Source: Streptomyces fodineus (GTDB lineage Bacteria > Actinomycetota > Actinomycetes > Streptomycetales > Streptomycetaceae). From it: DNA of 64,000 nucleotides. The translations under genes were made by a program, and so were the position numbers. Positions 17,107-25,016 of this stretch are shown one piece after another. The number at the start of each line of letters is the position of its first letter. The stretch's first letter is position 1. The stretch covers positions 4,650,001-4,714,000 of the forward strand of contig NZ_CP017248.1 in the NCBI RefSeq assembly GCF_001735805.1, in the 5' to 3' direction. The notes beneath the pieces are model-generated. The model did not search any database. It was given only the letters and a program-made list of their open reading frames with translations, and was not told the DNA's origin.

Positions 17107-17865
17107 ATGACCGCCCCGATACCCAGGGAGATCCCGGACCTGCCCGCGGTGCCGGCCCCGCCCCTGCTGTTGCCCTCCCCGGTCCCGGCCGCGGCGGTGG
17201 TGGCACCGGTCCGCCGCCCCATGGCCGCGCTCTTCCGCCTTCTGACCGCCGTCGCGGCGGCAGCCGGCGTGGCCCTTGAGCTCCTGCTGGGCACCCCGGC
17301 CCGCACCCTGAGCTACTTCAGCGTCCAGACCAACCTCCTGCTGGCCATCGTCATGCTCATGTCAGCATCGAGGACCTGGCGGGCCCGCCGTCCGCTGCCA
17401 TCGGCCGTGACAGGCGCCACACTTCTCTACGCCATGGTCGCGGCGCTCGTCTATCACCTGCTCCTGGCCCACACGACGCCCCCGTTCTCGATGACCGGCA
17501 CGACTGCGGTTCCGCAGCGCTGGCACGGCTCGTGGGCGACCCTGCAGATCCTGCACACGCTGACACCGGCGGCGGCCCTGCTGGACCTGCTGCTGCTCAC
17601 GCCCGCGGCCCGGCTGCACCTGCGCCAGGCGGCCACGTGGCTCCTCTACCCCCTGGCCTACCTGGCCTTCACCCTGACCCGAGCGACGGTCCTGGCGCCC
17701 TCGAACCCCGCCCGCTACCTCTACCCCTTCCTGGACGCGGCGACCCACGGCTACCGCAGCACCCTGGCCAACGCCCTCCTCCTGGGCCTCGCGATCTACG
17801 CCCTGGCCGTCCTCCTCGTGGCCCTGGACCACACCCGCCCGACCCCGGTCCGCCGCCGCGTCTAA
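17107..17865 (+). CDS. Pr6Pr-type six-helix membrane protein
   Basis: A 252-residue integral membrane protein. A proline-rich cytoplasmic N-terminus (residues 1-38) is followed by about six hydrophobic segments. The YFSVQTNLLLAIVML, YHLLLA and RWHGSWATLQILHTLTPAAALLD segments match the Pr6Pr family (proteobacterial/actinobacterial six-TM, related to the FAR-17a/AIG1-like fold). Function is unknown. It is the last chromosomal protein gene before the tRNA-Pro that anchors the island. Confidence 0.8.
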   Translation: MTAPIPREIPDLPAVPAPPLLLPSPVPAAAVVAPVRRPMAALFRLLTAVAAAAGVALELLLGTPARTLSYFSVQTNLLLAIVMLMSASRTWRARRPLPSAVTGATLLYAMVAALVYHLLLAHTTPPFSMTGTTAVPQRWHGSWATLQILHTLTPAAALLDLLLLTPAARLHLRQAATWLLYPLAYLAFTLTRATVLAPSNPARYLYPFLDAATHGYRSTLANALLLGLAIYALAVLLVALDHTRPTPVRRRV

Positions 17866-17931
17866 ACCGGATTTCGTCTACAGCCACCGGTGGGCTAAAG
17901 TAAACGTCGTCGCCGCGACAAGCAGCGACAT

Positions 17932-18005
17932 CGGGGTGTAGCGCAGCTTGGCAGCGCGCTTCGTTCGGGACGAAGAGGTCGTGGGTTCAAATCCCGCCAC
18001 CCCGA
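17932..18005 (+). tRNA. tRNA-Pro (anticodon CGG)
   Basis: A 74-nt cloverleaf: acceptor CGGGGTG pairs with CACCCCG, D arm GCGCAGCTTGGCAGCGC, anticodon arm CTTCG-TTCGGGA-CGAAG giving anticodon CGG, T arm GTGGG-TTCAAAT-CCCGC, discriminator A. The CCA end is not encoded. Its 3' half is repeated in decayed form at 42980-43021, so this tRNA is the attachment site of the island to its right. tRNA-Pro is a known target of Streptomyces integrative elements. Confidence 0.96.
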
Positions 18006-18020
18006 CAGAGAAACACCAGG

Positions 18021-18057
18021 TCAGGGGCCTGATCCACCAAGTGGATCAGGCCCCTGA
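18021..18057 (+). terminator. Terminator-like hairpin after tRNA-Pro
   Basis: TCAGGGGCCTGATCCAC pairs perfectly (17 bp) with its complement across a CAA loop, 15 bases after the tRNA. A near copy of this hairpin follows the tRNA remnant at 43036-43072, so the homology between island ends extends past the tRNA. Confidence 0.8.
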
Positions 18058-18248
18058 GTGGTTCCTGGAGATCGTTTGGGAGAAATCTGGGAGAAGATCT
18101 TGGTCGGTTTCTCCCAGAGAGTGTCCGGTGAGGCTGCTTGGGGTCCGGCAGCTGAGGGCACTCGGACCTGCGCGTTCGCGAATCCGGCCCGGCGACTGGC
18201 CGGGAACACCATGCCCGCCCGCCTCAACCGCCATTAGGATCACGACAC

Positions 18249-18929
18249 ATGGCAGGCCATCACTCAGCGCGTCCTCACGACCACGCTCGCGCGCTCGCCC
18301 AGCGAGTGCGGGCTCTGCGGGAAGCCCGTGGGTGGTCGCGGGAACGGCTCGCCAAGGAAGCCTGCATCAGCACTAAGACGCTGGCCCGGCTGGAGGGCCA
18401 GGGAGCGATCCAGCCAGGTTTCTTCACCGTCGGTGCGGTCGCAGAGGCTCTTGAGGTCTCCTTGGGTGATCTGTTCCGAGAGAGCCACGTCACCCCCGGC
18501 CTGTGGTCCGCCGGATACGAAGGGCGGGACATCGACTCGTTCGTCGCCTCGCTCCTCGACAGCCGTATCGATGTAGTGGCGGACGTCAGGCTGACGCCGA
18601 TCAGCCGCAAGAAGGGCTTCAGCAAGACCCGCCTCGGGCAGGCGCTCGCCGAGGCCGGCATCGAGTACACCCACCTGCGTGGCCTGGGGAATCCCAAGGA
18701 GAACCGGGCGCCGTTCTGGGACGGCCGCCTGGACGTGGGCAGGGCCCGCTTCCGTGATGTGCTGGGGTCCGAGGAGGCGCAGGCCGATCTCGGCCGCCTG
18801 GCAGAGCACGCCCAGCAGTCCCGGGTCGCGGTGCTGTGCTTCGAGAAGGACGAGAGCCGCTGTCACCGACAGGTCGTCCTGGAGACGGTCCGCGAGCGGG
18901 CCGCTGTGCCCGTGATCCCCCTGGCCTGA
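18249..18929 (+). CDS. HTH-DUF488 fusion protein
   Basis: A 226-residue protein. Residues 15-75 form an XRE-type helix-turn-helix (LRALREARGWSRERLAKEACISTKTLARLE). Residues 85-226 form a DUF488 domain, shown by GLWSAGYEGRDIDSFVASLL, VADVRLTPISRKKGFSK, the central LGNPKENR and the cysteine motif LCFEKDESRCHRQVV. DUF488 proteins are small and uncharacterised; they often sit in defence or mobile islands and are predicted to act on nucleic acids. The gene lies just inside the island edge and is followed after 87 bp by a gene of unknown family, likely its functional partner. Confidence 0.8.
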   Translation: MAGHHSARPHDHARALAQRVRALREARGWSRERLAKEACISTKTLARLEGQGAIQPGFFTVGAVAEALEVSLGDLFRESHVTPGLWSAGYEGRDIDSFVASLLDSRIDVVADVRLTPISRKKGFSKTRLGQALAEAGIEYTHLRGLGNPKENRAPFWDGRLDVGRARFRDVLGSEEAQADLGRLAEHAQQSRVAVLCFEKDESRCHRQVVLETVRERAAVPVIPLA

Positions 18930-19016
18930 CTTCATCCCTCGCCCCTGCACGCGCCCTTGCCAGTGGCGCATGCCTCTCCTCCAATCGGATCGCGGAGATC
19001 TGTGGAGGGGGCAACC

Positions 19017-19835
19017 ATGGGATCGGGGAATCGGCAGCGCGCGACGATCATGATCACGGTCAAGACGTATCCGGAGCTGTCCAACAAGTACCGCGAGACC
19101 AGCTGCGTGGCAGGCATACGGCTGGACCAGGGCGCACCACGGCACGTACGGCTCTTCCCGGTGCCGTTTCGGCTCCTCGCGGAGGAGGCTCAGTTCTCCA
19201 AGTACTCGATCATCGAGGTCGACGTCGAGCCGCACGGTAAGCGGGACTCGCGGCCCGAGAGCCTGCGGCCAGACCTCGACACCCTCAAGATCGTGGGCGA
19301 GGTGCCGGCGGACGGCGACTGGAAGCACCGGTACAAGTACGTCGACCCTCTCGTCTCGCCGTCCCTGTGCGCGATCAAGAGGGACCAGGAGAAGTACGGG
19401 ACCTCACTCGGCGTGTTCCGGCCCACGGAGGTCAGCTTCCGGCTGACGGCGGCAGAGCCCTGGCCCGAGTCCAAGGCCGCGCTGGCCGACCAACTCGACC
19501 TCTTCGAGCAGGACCTGGCCCGGCTTGAGTGGGTGCCTCTGGAATTCCGCTACAAGTTCCGCTGCGCGGACGACGGCTGCCCCACGCACGACATGGCCCT
19601 GAAGGACTGGGAGGCCGGCGCGTCGTACCGCAAGTTCCTGCGCAAGTACGGCGAGCACGCCGTGCAGGACAAGCTGCGGGAGCGCTGGTACGAGTCGATG
19701 TTCACTCCCGACCGCGCCGTCCACTTCTTCGTCGGCAACATCGCGGCCCACCCCAAGACCTTCATGCTGCTGGGCCTGTTCCGCCCGAAGGCCAATGTCG
19801 TCGAGTACGTCCAGGAGAGCCTGTTCGGTGACTGA
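19017..19835 (+). CDS. Unknown protein partnered with HTH-DUF488
   Basis: A 272-residue soluble protein. The start at 19017 is supported by a GGAGGGGG ribosome binding site; an earlier in-frame ATG at 18957 lacks one. I do not recognise a named domain. Visible features are MITVKTYPELSNKYRETSCVAGI near the N-terminus, a Cys/His cluster FRCADDGCPTHDM followed by KDWEAGASYRK (about residues 180-205), and a C-terminal VHFFVGNIAAHPKTFMLLGLF. The C-x5-C-x2-H arrangement could bind zinc. Proteins of this look accompany DUF488 genes in my recollection, supporting a two-gene system, possibly defensive. That function is inference only. Confidence 0.7.
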   Translation: MGSGNRQRATIMITVKTYPELSNKYRETSCVAGIRLDQGAPRHVRLFPVPFRLLAEEAQFSKYSIIEVDVEPHGKRDSRPESLRPDLDTLKIVGEVPADGDWKHRYKYVDPLVSPSLCAIKRDQEKYGTSLGVFRPTEVSFRLTAAEPWPESKAALADQLDLFEQDLARLEWVPLEFRYKFRCADDGCPTHDMALKDWEAGASYRKFLRKYGEHAVQDKLRERWYESMFTPDRAVHFFVGNIAAHPKTFMLLGLFRPKANVVEYVQESLFGD

Positions 19836-20043
19836 GTGGCGAGGCTGACGGCCGTCATTCGCCGCCGGAATGCCAAGGTCGGCGAGCAGGCCGCGTACGC
19901 GGCGCTCGACAGCGTCCCGGATCGGTCGGACGGCTTCGACACCCTGATCAGCAGGGCCGTCGAGCTGTCAGTCCAGGTACCGCTTGCCGGGGAAGACAGG
20001 GCAGGCGTCTGTGCCGCTACTGGAGCCGATGGGGCGGTGGCCG

Positions 20044-21480
20044 TCAGGACGGTTGGGTAGCTGCCCCGCTTCCACGTTTCAGGTGTTCGTTGATGTGTCG
20101 CAGGCGTTGCCAGGCCGTGGGGTCGGTGCCGTCGCCGAGCGGGTAGTGCAGGGCGGGGCGAGCGGACGGGCCGAGTTGGGTCGGGAGGTTGTCCGGCAGG
20201 GCGTTGCGGGCATGGCTGATGCCGAGGTCGGCCACGGCCTCCGGGCCGAGAGTAAGAGAGACCGGGATTGATGGTGGTTCGTAGTGGGCCGGAGTGGTCA
20301 GGTCCGCGCGCGCCGCACGGAGTTCACTGATCATGGTGGCGAGGTTGTGCCTGGCCGCAAGGGATTCGGCGAGTTGGGGCAGTAACTCGATCGGTGCTCG
20401 CTCGCCGGCGGCGTAGCCAAGAGCCAGGGTGATGTGCTCCTCTACGCCCTCTTGTGTGTGAGCGATGCGCAAGGTGGCGATCGCAGGGCGGTCGGCGGTG
20501 CCTACGGCGACGGCCCAGGTGGGCTGGGCCTGGCGGGCGCGGCTGCGGGCCAGGTCGGTCAGTTGCCTTGGCGACCAAGGGACGTTGACGGGCTCGGCGG
20601 TGGCCCATCCGGCCGGCGGCAGTCCGGTGAGGGTCTGCCAGACATCCTCCAGAGCGCCACCGAGTATCAGGTGCTCCTGAGCGGGATGGATGGTGCGGAT
20701 GGACAGCAGCAACTGCCGTTCGCCGCCCTTGCCAAGCGGGGGTTGGAAGGCGTCCGCGATCCGGGGACCGTTGTCGGCAGCCGGGGCGAAACGTCCGTCG
20801 TGCCAGCGTAGTACGGCTCCGGAGAGGCCGTCGTAGTAGCTGTTCTCGGGGTGGCGTACGACCCAACGTACAGGCATGCGCTCCAGCACGGTGCGGGTGG
20901 GCAGGCTCAGCCGGGTCTTGGGGGAGGTGACGAGATACAGCTCCCGTCGGCCCTGCGCCACCGTTCGCACCGCCTCGGTCAGCCATGTCGTGGCGGCAAC
21001 GACCGGGCGGTCGTAGATGACGATGACGCTCTTGTCAGTCAGCACATCCGCATCGCTCAGTACGTCCACGTCAGCCGGCGGGACCGTCACCTCACCCGTG
21101 GCCGGGACGGTCACGACGTCGGTATGGGCGGCTTCCGGCGGCCATGTGATGCCGCCGAGCAGCGTTGTCAGCCGTCCCGCGACCGAGCCGGCGAGCAGCC
21201 TGGCTTCTGCGATGGCGGTGGACGCCCGCACCTCGGTCCACCACACCGGTCCCTCTGTCTCAACCCCAAGCCCCAGCAGCCGCTCCGCCTCGCCCGGCAC
21301 CTGCAGGTAGCGGGGGGCCTCCACGGAGACCAGGAGCTTTCCGCCGTCCGTGCGCAACTGGGCGACGGATCCCCCACCTGCCCGGTTCACGCGCAGGTCC
21401 GGGCCGCCGGCGTGCAGTGCGGCCAGCAGCGTCTTGATGTCCGGCATCTGCGGGGTGAGGGCGATGACGTCCTGGGGCAT
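20044..21480 (-). CDS. DUF6177 family protein of the T7SS locus
   Basis: A 478-residue protein I recognise as DUF6177, a family restricted mainly to Streptomyces and found with type VII secretion genes. Visible segments are MPQDVIALTPQMPDIKTLLAAL, DKSVIVIYDRPVVAATTWLTEAV, RWVVRHPENSYYDGLSGAVLRW and HLILGGALEDVWQTLTGLPP. There are no transmembrane segments or signal peptide, so it is probably cytoplasmic. It is the last gene of the minus-strand secretion/toxin cluster, 55 bp after the second immunity-like gene, and converges on the DUF488 pair. Its job is unknown; proximity suggests a chaperone or adaptor for the secreted substrate. Confidence 0.78.
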   Translation of the reverse strand: MPQDVIALTPQMPDIKTLLAALHAGGPDLRVNRAGGGSVAQLRTDGGKLLVSVEAPRYLQVPGEAERLLGLGVETEGPVWWTEVRASTAIAEARLLAGSVAGRLTTLLGGITWPPEAAHTDVVTVPATGEVTVPPADVDVLSDADVLTDKSVIVIYDRPVVAATTWLTEAVRTVAQGRRELYLVTSPKTRLSLPTRTVLERMPVRWVVRHPENSYYDGLSGAVLRWHDGRFAPAADNGPRIADAFQPPLGKGGERQLLLSIRTIHPAQEHLILGGALEDVWQTLTGLPPAGWATAEPVNVPWSPRQLTDLARSRARQAQPTWAVAVGTADRPAIATLRIAHTQEGVEEHITLALGYAAGERAPIELLPQLAESLAARHNLATMISELRAARADLTTPAHYEPPSIPVSLTLGPEAVADLGISHARNALPDNLPTQLGPSARPALHYPLGDGTDPTAWQRLRHINEHLKRGSGAATQPS

Positions 21481-21535
21481 GTGCTGCTTTCTGTTCTCGG
21501 CGGACGCAATAAGCCGGAGCGAACGCTCCTGACAA

Positions 21536-21952
21536 TCACACCGGGAGGTCTCGAAGCCCGGCGAGCGGGTTCCGCCCGTTCTTCCTTACGTACTCGTACC
21601 AGGCGTCCCCGACCTCCTCGGGGCGCCCCAGCACGTAGTAGTCCCAGAAGTCCAGCAGGACCGCCAATACTGTGTCCAGCGGGAACCCACCCTGCAGGTG
21701 CTGCACGAAGTAGTTCTCCACCTCCACGCCCTGGGTACTGATGGTCGCGGCGTGGGCGTTTCCGTTCCAGTCTTGCGGGACGAAACGGGCCTCGGACTGT
21801 GCCCGCCTCACGAGGTCAATCACTTCAAGAATGTCAATCGGGTAGTGCCCGATTTCGTCGCTCACCCAATGCCCCAGAACCCTGAGCTCCGAAGGACCAG
21901 TGAAGTGCGGTGTCGAGAATTCGCTCTCCACATAGTACTGGGTGCGGATCAC
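21536..21952 (-). CDS. Immunity-like protein, copy 2
   Basis: A 138-residue acidic protein starting at a GTG: MIRTQYYVESEFSTPHFTGPSELRVLGHW. It is clearly a paralog of the preceding gene (21949-22368). Shared segments are MIRTQYY, HFTGP/RFTGP, FPLDTVLAVLLDFWDYYVLGRPEEV and the ending RNPLAGLR. The start overlaps the upstream stop (GTGA). Location immediately downstream of an EndoU-type toxin makes an immunity role likely. DNA identity is very high in the 3' third and lower in the 5' half, consistent with recent duplication followed by uneven divergence or partial gene conversion. Confidence 0.75.
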   Translation of the reverse strand: MIRTQYYVESEFSTPHFTGPSELRVLGHWVSDEIGHYPIDILEVIDLVRRAQSEARFVPQDWNGNAHAATISTQGVEVENYFVQHLQGGFPLDTVLAVLLDFWDYYVLGRPEEVGDAWYEYVRKNGRNPLAGLRDLPV

Positions 21953-22368
21953 GAGGCAACGTTCCGAAGTCCCGCGAGCGGGTCTCGCCCGTTCTCCTTT
22001 ACGTACTCGTTCCAGTAGGGCACGACCTCCTCGGGGCGCCCCAGCACGTAGTAGTCCCAGAAGTCCAGCAGGACCGCCAATACTGTGTCCAGCGGGAAAT
22101 CACCCTGCACGTGCTCCAGAAAATGGTTTTCGATCGCTACGCCCTGGGGGCTGAAGGTGGCGGTGTAGGCGTTTCCGTCCATCTCCTCCGGGGAGAACCC
22201 GGGGTCGGACTGCGCCAGCCGCACCAGGTCGATCGCTTCCAGAATGGCAAGCGGGGAGAGCTGGATGTCTCCGCTCACCCAGGCCCCGAGAACCTTGAGC
22301 TCCGCAGGACCGGTGAAGCGCGGTGTCCTGAATTTTTCGTCCCGCGCATAGTACTGAGTGCGGATCAC
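21949..22368 (-). CDS. Immunity-like protein, copy 1
   Basis: A 139-residue acidic protein with a GTG start, MIRTQYYARDEKFRTPRFTGPAELKVLGAWVSGDIQLSPLAILEAIDLVRLAQS. It begins 21 bp after the toxin gene ends, the position expected of a cognate immunity gene. The tandem paralog follows with a 4-bp overlap. No catalytic motif or membrane segment is visible, which fits an inhibitor that binds a cytoplasmic nuclease. I do not recognise a numbered immunity family. Confidence 0.78.
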   Translation of the reverse strand: MIRTQYYARDEKFRTPRFTGPAELKVLGAWVSGDIQLSPLAILEAIDLVRLAQSDPGFSPEEMDGNAYTATFSPQGVAIENHFLEHVQGDFPLDTVLAVLLDFWDYYVLGRPEEVVPYWNEYVKENGRDPLAGLRNVAS

Positions 22369-22389
22369 TCGCTGATCTCCTTCTGCTGC

Positions 22390-24465
22390 CTAATCGGGCA
22401 TGAGCGGGTAGACGGTCTTCGCGTCACCCGTGACGGGGTCGAAATAGCCTTCAAAGGTGATCCCCTTGTATTCACCTTGCCACCTGTACATTTCGGGATC
22501 GACCACTTCGCTGTTCTCGAACGCCTTGACCATCGCCCGCCGAACCTCGCGCTCCGTCCACGTCGGCGGGAAGAAGGTCGTCTTGGCCCGCTTCATCACC
22601 CAGGTGCCGTTACGCGGATTACGCATCCACACGTTGCCCTGCGTCAGCCCTGTTTTGTGATCTATCTTAAGGATCTTCGGGACCTTTATACCGTAGGGGT
22701 CACGACCGCCCGGACGGAAATGGTATCCGACGATCTTGGGCTGACCGTCCTTGCCGTACTTCAGCTCTCCCTTAAGCACGTGTTCGAAGGTGTGCTCGGG
22801 TATGTGACCGCTCGGCTTGGGGGCGGGTGGCTCCTCGACGTGGCCCGTCGGCTGCTGACCGTGGTGGGGATCTCCACCGCCGCCGTGCCCCGTTCCGGAG
22901 CTGGCAGGGCCATGGTGACCGCCATGGCTCGCGGCGTCGTGGCCCCCGGACCCATGACCGCCGCCGTTCGCACCGTAGTGAGTGGCGGGTGCCGTTCCCG
23001 TTCCAGAACCGCTGTGACCCCCGTGGCCGGCCTGGTGGGAGGCGATGGGTGCGCCGTGTCCGGCTTCGCCTCCTGCGTGAGCGGCGCCATGGGACGACCC
23101 GGGCAGGTCGCCGTGGCCACTCGCGTGGGAGGTGGCTTCGGGCGCGCGGACTCCGACGCCAACAAGTTCTCGATCACCTGGCCCAGCGGGAGACACTCGG
23201 TCAGCCGCGGCAGGCTCGTGCGGGGCCTCGGCAAGGTTGGGCGTGCCGTCGGCGTTGATCGGAATGAGCTGGCCGTGCTTGTCGACCCTGTAGCGGTTGC
23301 TGAGGTCGTCCAGGGCGCCCTCGGGGAACCTCGTCTTCGGCAGCCGCAGGTGTTCGCTGACGTTGGTCAGCACCTCGGAGACCTTCGGGAGATCGGACAG
23401 GGCCCTCGCCGCCTTCGCGGCGCCGGAGATCGGATCCAGGGCACCTCCGACCTTGGCCACAGTGCTGGCGGCTTCGACGAACCTGGCTCCCTTGCCCAGC
23501 CTGGCGAGTGCCCCGCCGGCGCCCCCCAACACGGTGAGGAGGTTGAAGCTGGTGACAGCGTGGGCCCGAGCCGGGTCCTTGTGCCACTCGTCGTAGGCGA
23601 TGAACTGCTTGCCGAACTCCTTGGCGTACGCCTCGCTGCCGCGCTGCCAGTCCGAGAGGTGGTCGCCCTCGCCGGCCGCGTCCATGCCGTAGGCGTAGGC
23701 ACCGACGACGGTGCGTTTGAGGCCGTCCCAGGTCTGGTGCTGTGCGTCGGAGCCGTTGACGCCGAGGAGGTTGTCCTCGAAGGTGCCCAGGCCGACGAAG
23801 CCGCCCCAGAGGCTGTCTTTGACGATGCCGTCCCAGGCCCAGCTCTTGATGCCGTGGCCCCACCAGTCCATACTCCAGCGGTCGTAGGTGCGGGCAACGG
23901 GAGTACCCCACGGCAGGTCGGGCAGGGACTCGAGCTTTTCCACACTGATGCCGTACGTGCCGCCCTCGTCGCCGACGGGGCGGCACAGCGCCGGACTGAT
24001 GGCGCCGATCTTGACCGCCGCGTCGTGCTCCGCCTTCTGAAAGCCCACGACGGCCTCCGCCACGCCGTGCATGAGGGCGTTGTGCTCGTCGACCTTGTGC
24101 TGGTCCTTGGTCCAGCCGTCGTCGCCCTCGACGCTGTCGACGAAGGCGATCGCCTTCTCTTTCAGATGCTTCAAGCGGTCCGCGTACGGCTTCGCTTCGG
24201 CGACGAAGGTGTCCAGGGCGTCGGAGAGGGACTCGATGTGGCCGGCGAACTCGTCTGCCGTGTCCATCACCGGCTGGGTGGAGGAGAGGAGCTGGTCTGC
24301 CTCCGGCGCCTTGTAGAACGCGCCAGTCGCCTGGAAGCGAGAGTGGACGCCCTGACCGGCGTTACGTATACCGATCGCGTGTTTACGCAGCTCGGTGACT
24401 GCTTTGGACAACGCGCCGAAGTCGCCGGTGTATTGGAGTATCCCCCCCGGCTCGATCATGTCCAC
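22390..24465 (-). CDS. T7SS-type polymorphic toxin with C-terminal EndoU nuclease
   Basis: A 691-residue (GTG) protein; ATG at 24459 is an alternative. Residues 1-115 are helical and WXG/LXG-like (ALSKAVTELRKHAIGIRNAGQ ... DEFAGHIESLSDALDTFV), as in type VII effectors. Residues 140-390 are a conserved Trp-rich pre-toxin region. Residues about 435-552 are a Gly/His-rich linker. Residues 554-691 form a bacterial EndoU ribonuclease: H562 (FEHVLKGE), H582 (VGYHFRPGG) and K628/T629 in KRAKTTFFPPTW match the His-His-Lys plan. EndoU toxins cut tRNA or other RNA in competitors. Two immunity-like genes follow directly. Confidence 0.85.
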   Translation of the reverse strand: MDMIEPGGILQYTGDFGALSKAVTELRKHAIGIRNAGQGVHSRFQATGAFYKAPEADQLLSSTQPVMDTADEFAGHIESLSDALDTFVAEAKPYADRLKHLKEKAIAFVDSVEGDDGWTKDQHKVDEHNALMHGVAEAVVGFQKAEHDAAVKIGAISPALCRPVGDEGGTYGISVEKLESLPDLPWGTPVARTYDRWSMDWWGHGIKSWAWDGIVKDSLWGGFVGLGTFEDNLLGVNGSDAQHQTWDGLKRTVVGAYAYGMDAAGEGDHLSDWQRGSEAYAKEFGKQFIAYDEWHKDPARAHAVTSFNLLTVLGGAGGALARLGKGARFVEAASTVAKVGGALDPISGAAKAARALSDLPKVSEVLTNVSEHLRLPKTRFPEGALDDLSNRYRVDKHGQLIPINADGTPNLAEAPHEPAAADRVSPAGPGDRELVGVGVRAPEATSHASGHGDLPGSSHGAAHAGGEAGHGAPIASHQAGHGGHSGSGTGTAPATHYGANGGGHGSGGHDAASHGGHHGPASSGTGHGGGGDPHHGQQPTGHVEEPPAPKPSGHIPEHTFEHVLKGELKYGKDGQPKIVGYHFRPGGRDPYGIKVPKILKIDHKTGLTQGNVWMRNPRNGTWVMKRAKTTFFPPTWTEREVRRAMVKAFENSEVVDPEMYRWQGEYKGITFEGYFDPVTGDAKTVYPLMPD

Positions 24466-24866
24466 TACGCCCCGCCCCCGTGGTGCTTCGTCTGCTCACC
24501 CACGGCCTGAAGCTCGGCCGGGGTGGGCGCCTTGGCCGCCTCACGCTGGGCCCGGGCGGCCATCACCAGGTCACCATCGATGTAGGCACCGGTCGCCTTG
24601 ACCGTCCCGTCCATCGTCTTCTTGATACGGGCCGCCATGAACTTGATCGAGCTCTCGGTATCGGACACGAAGTTCGCGACCGCGGCACCCACCGGCCCCA
24701 CCGGCGGGCCACCGCAGTACGGGCCGCTGATCGTGCCCGCGGACTGCGCCGCGTCCTGGACGCTCGTCCCGTAGCCCTTGATGTCCTTGCTCAGGTCGTC
24801 GGCCGCAAGCCCCACCAAGGACAGAATGGACTCCACCCCGCTGGGACTGATGTCCCACCCCGTCAC
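24465..24866 (-). CDS. DUF6507 (WXG100-like) protein
   Basis: A 133-residue helical protein that I recognise as DUF6507: MTGWDISPSGVESILSLVGLAADDLSKDIKGYGTS, with the second helix SIKFMAARIKKTMDGTVKATGAYIDGDLVMA. It resembles WXG100 proteins in size and helical hairpin layout. Its stop codon shares a base with the GTG start of the EndoU toxin, so the pair is translationally coupled. This is the arrangement seen for small WXG100/LXG-associated partners that are needed to export a large type VII effector. Chaperone/targeting function is inferred. Confidence 0.78.
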   Translation of the reverse strand: MTGWDISPSGVESILSLVGLAADDLSKDIKGYGTSVQDAAQSAGTISGPYCGGPPVGPVGAAVANFVSDTESSIKFMAARIKKTMDGTVKATGAYIDGDLVMAARAQREAAKAPTPAELQAVGEQTKHHGGGA

Positions 24867-25016
24867 GTCAACCCCCGTGCATCTACTGCAGATACGTTCC
24901 CTCAGCGCTGCTCAGCATCGCACGCGCCACTGACAACAGGACATTCATCCCTATCAGATCGGTTGTTGCAGTAGCCACACGCTTCTGGCCAAAGGCGCGG
25001 CGAACCCACCAATTGA

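Noticed and set aside
19836..20060. 74-codon plus-strand ORF with a GTG right after the unknown partner gene
   Set aside because: No ribosome binding site of its own beyond position, no recognisable family, and its end overlaps the DUF6177 gene on the other strand; it may be a chance ORF or a fragment.
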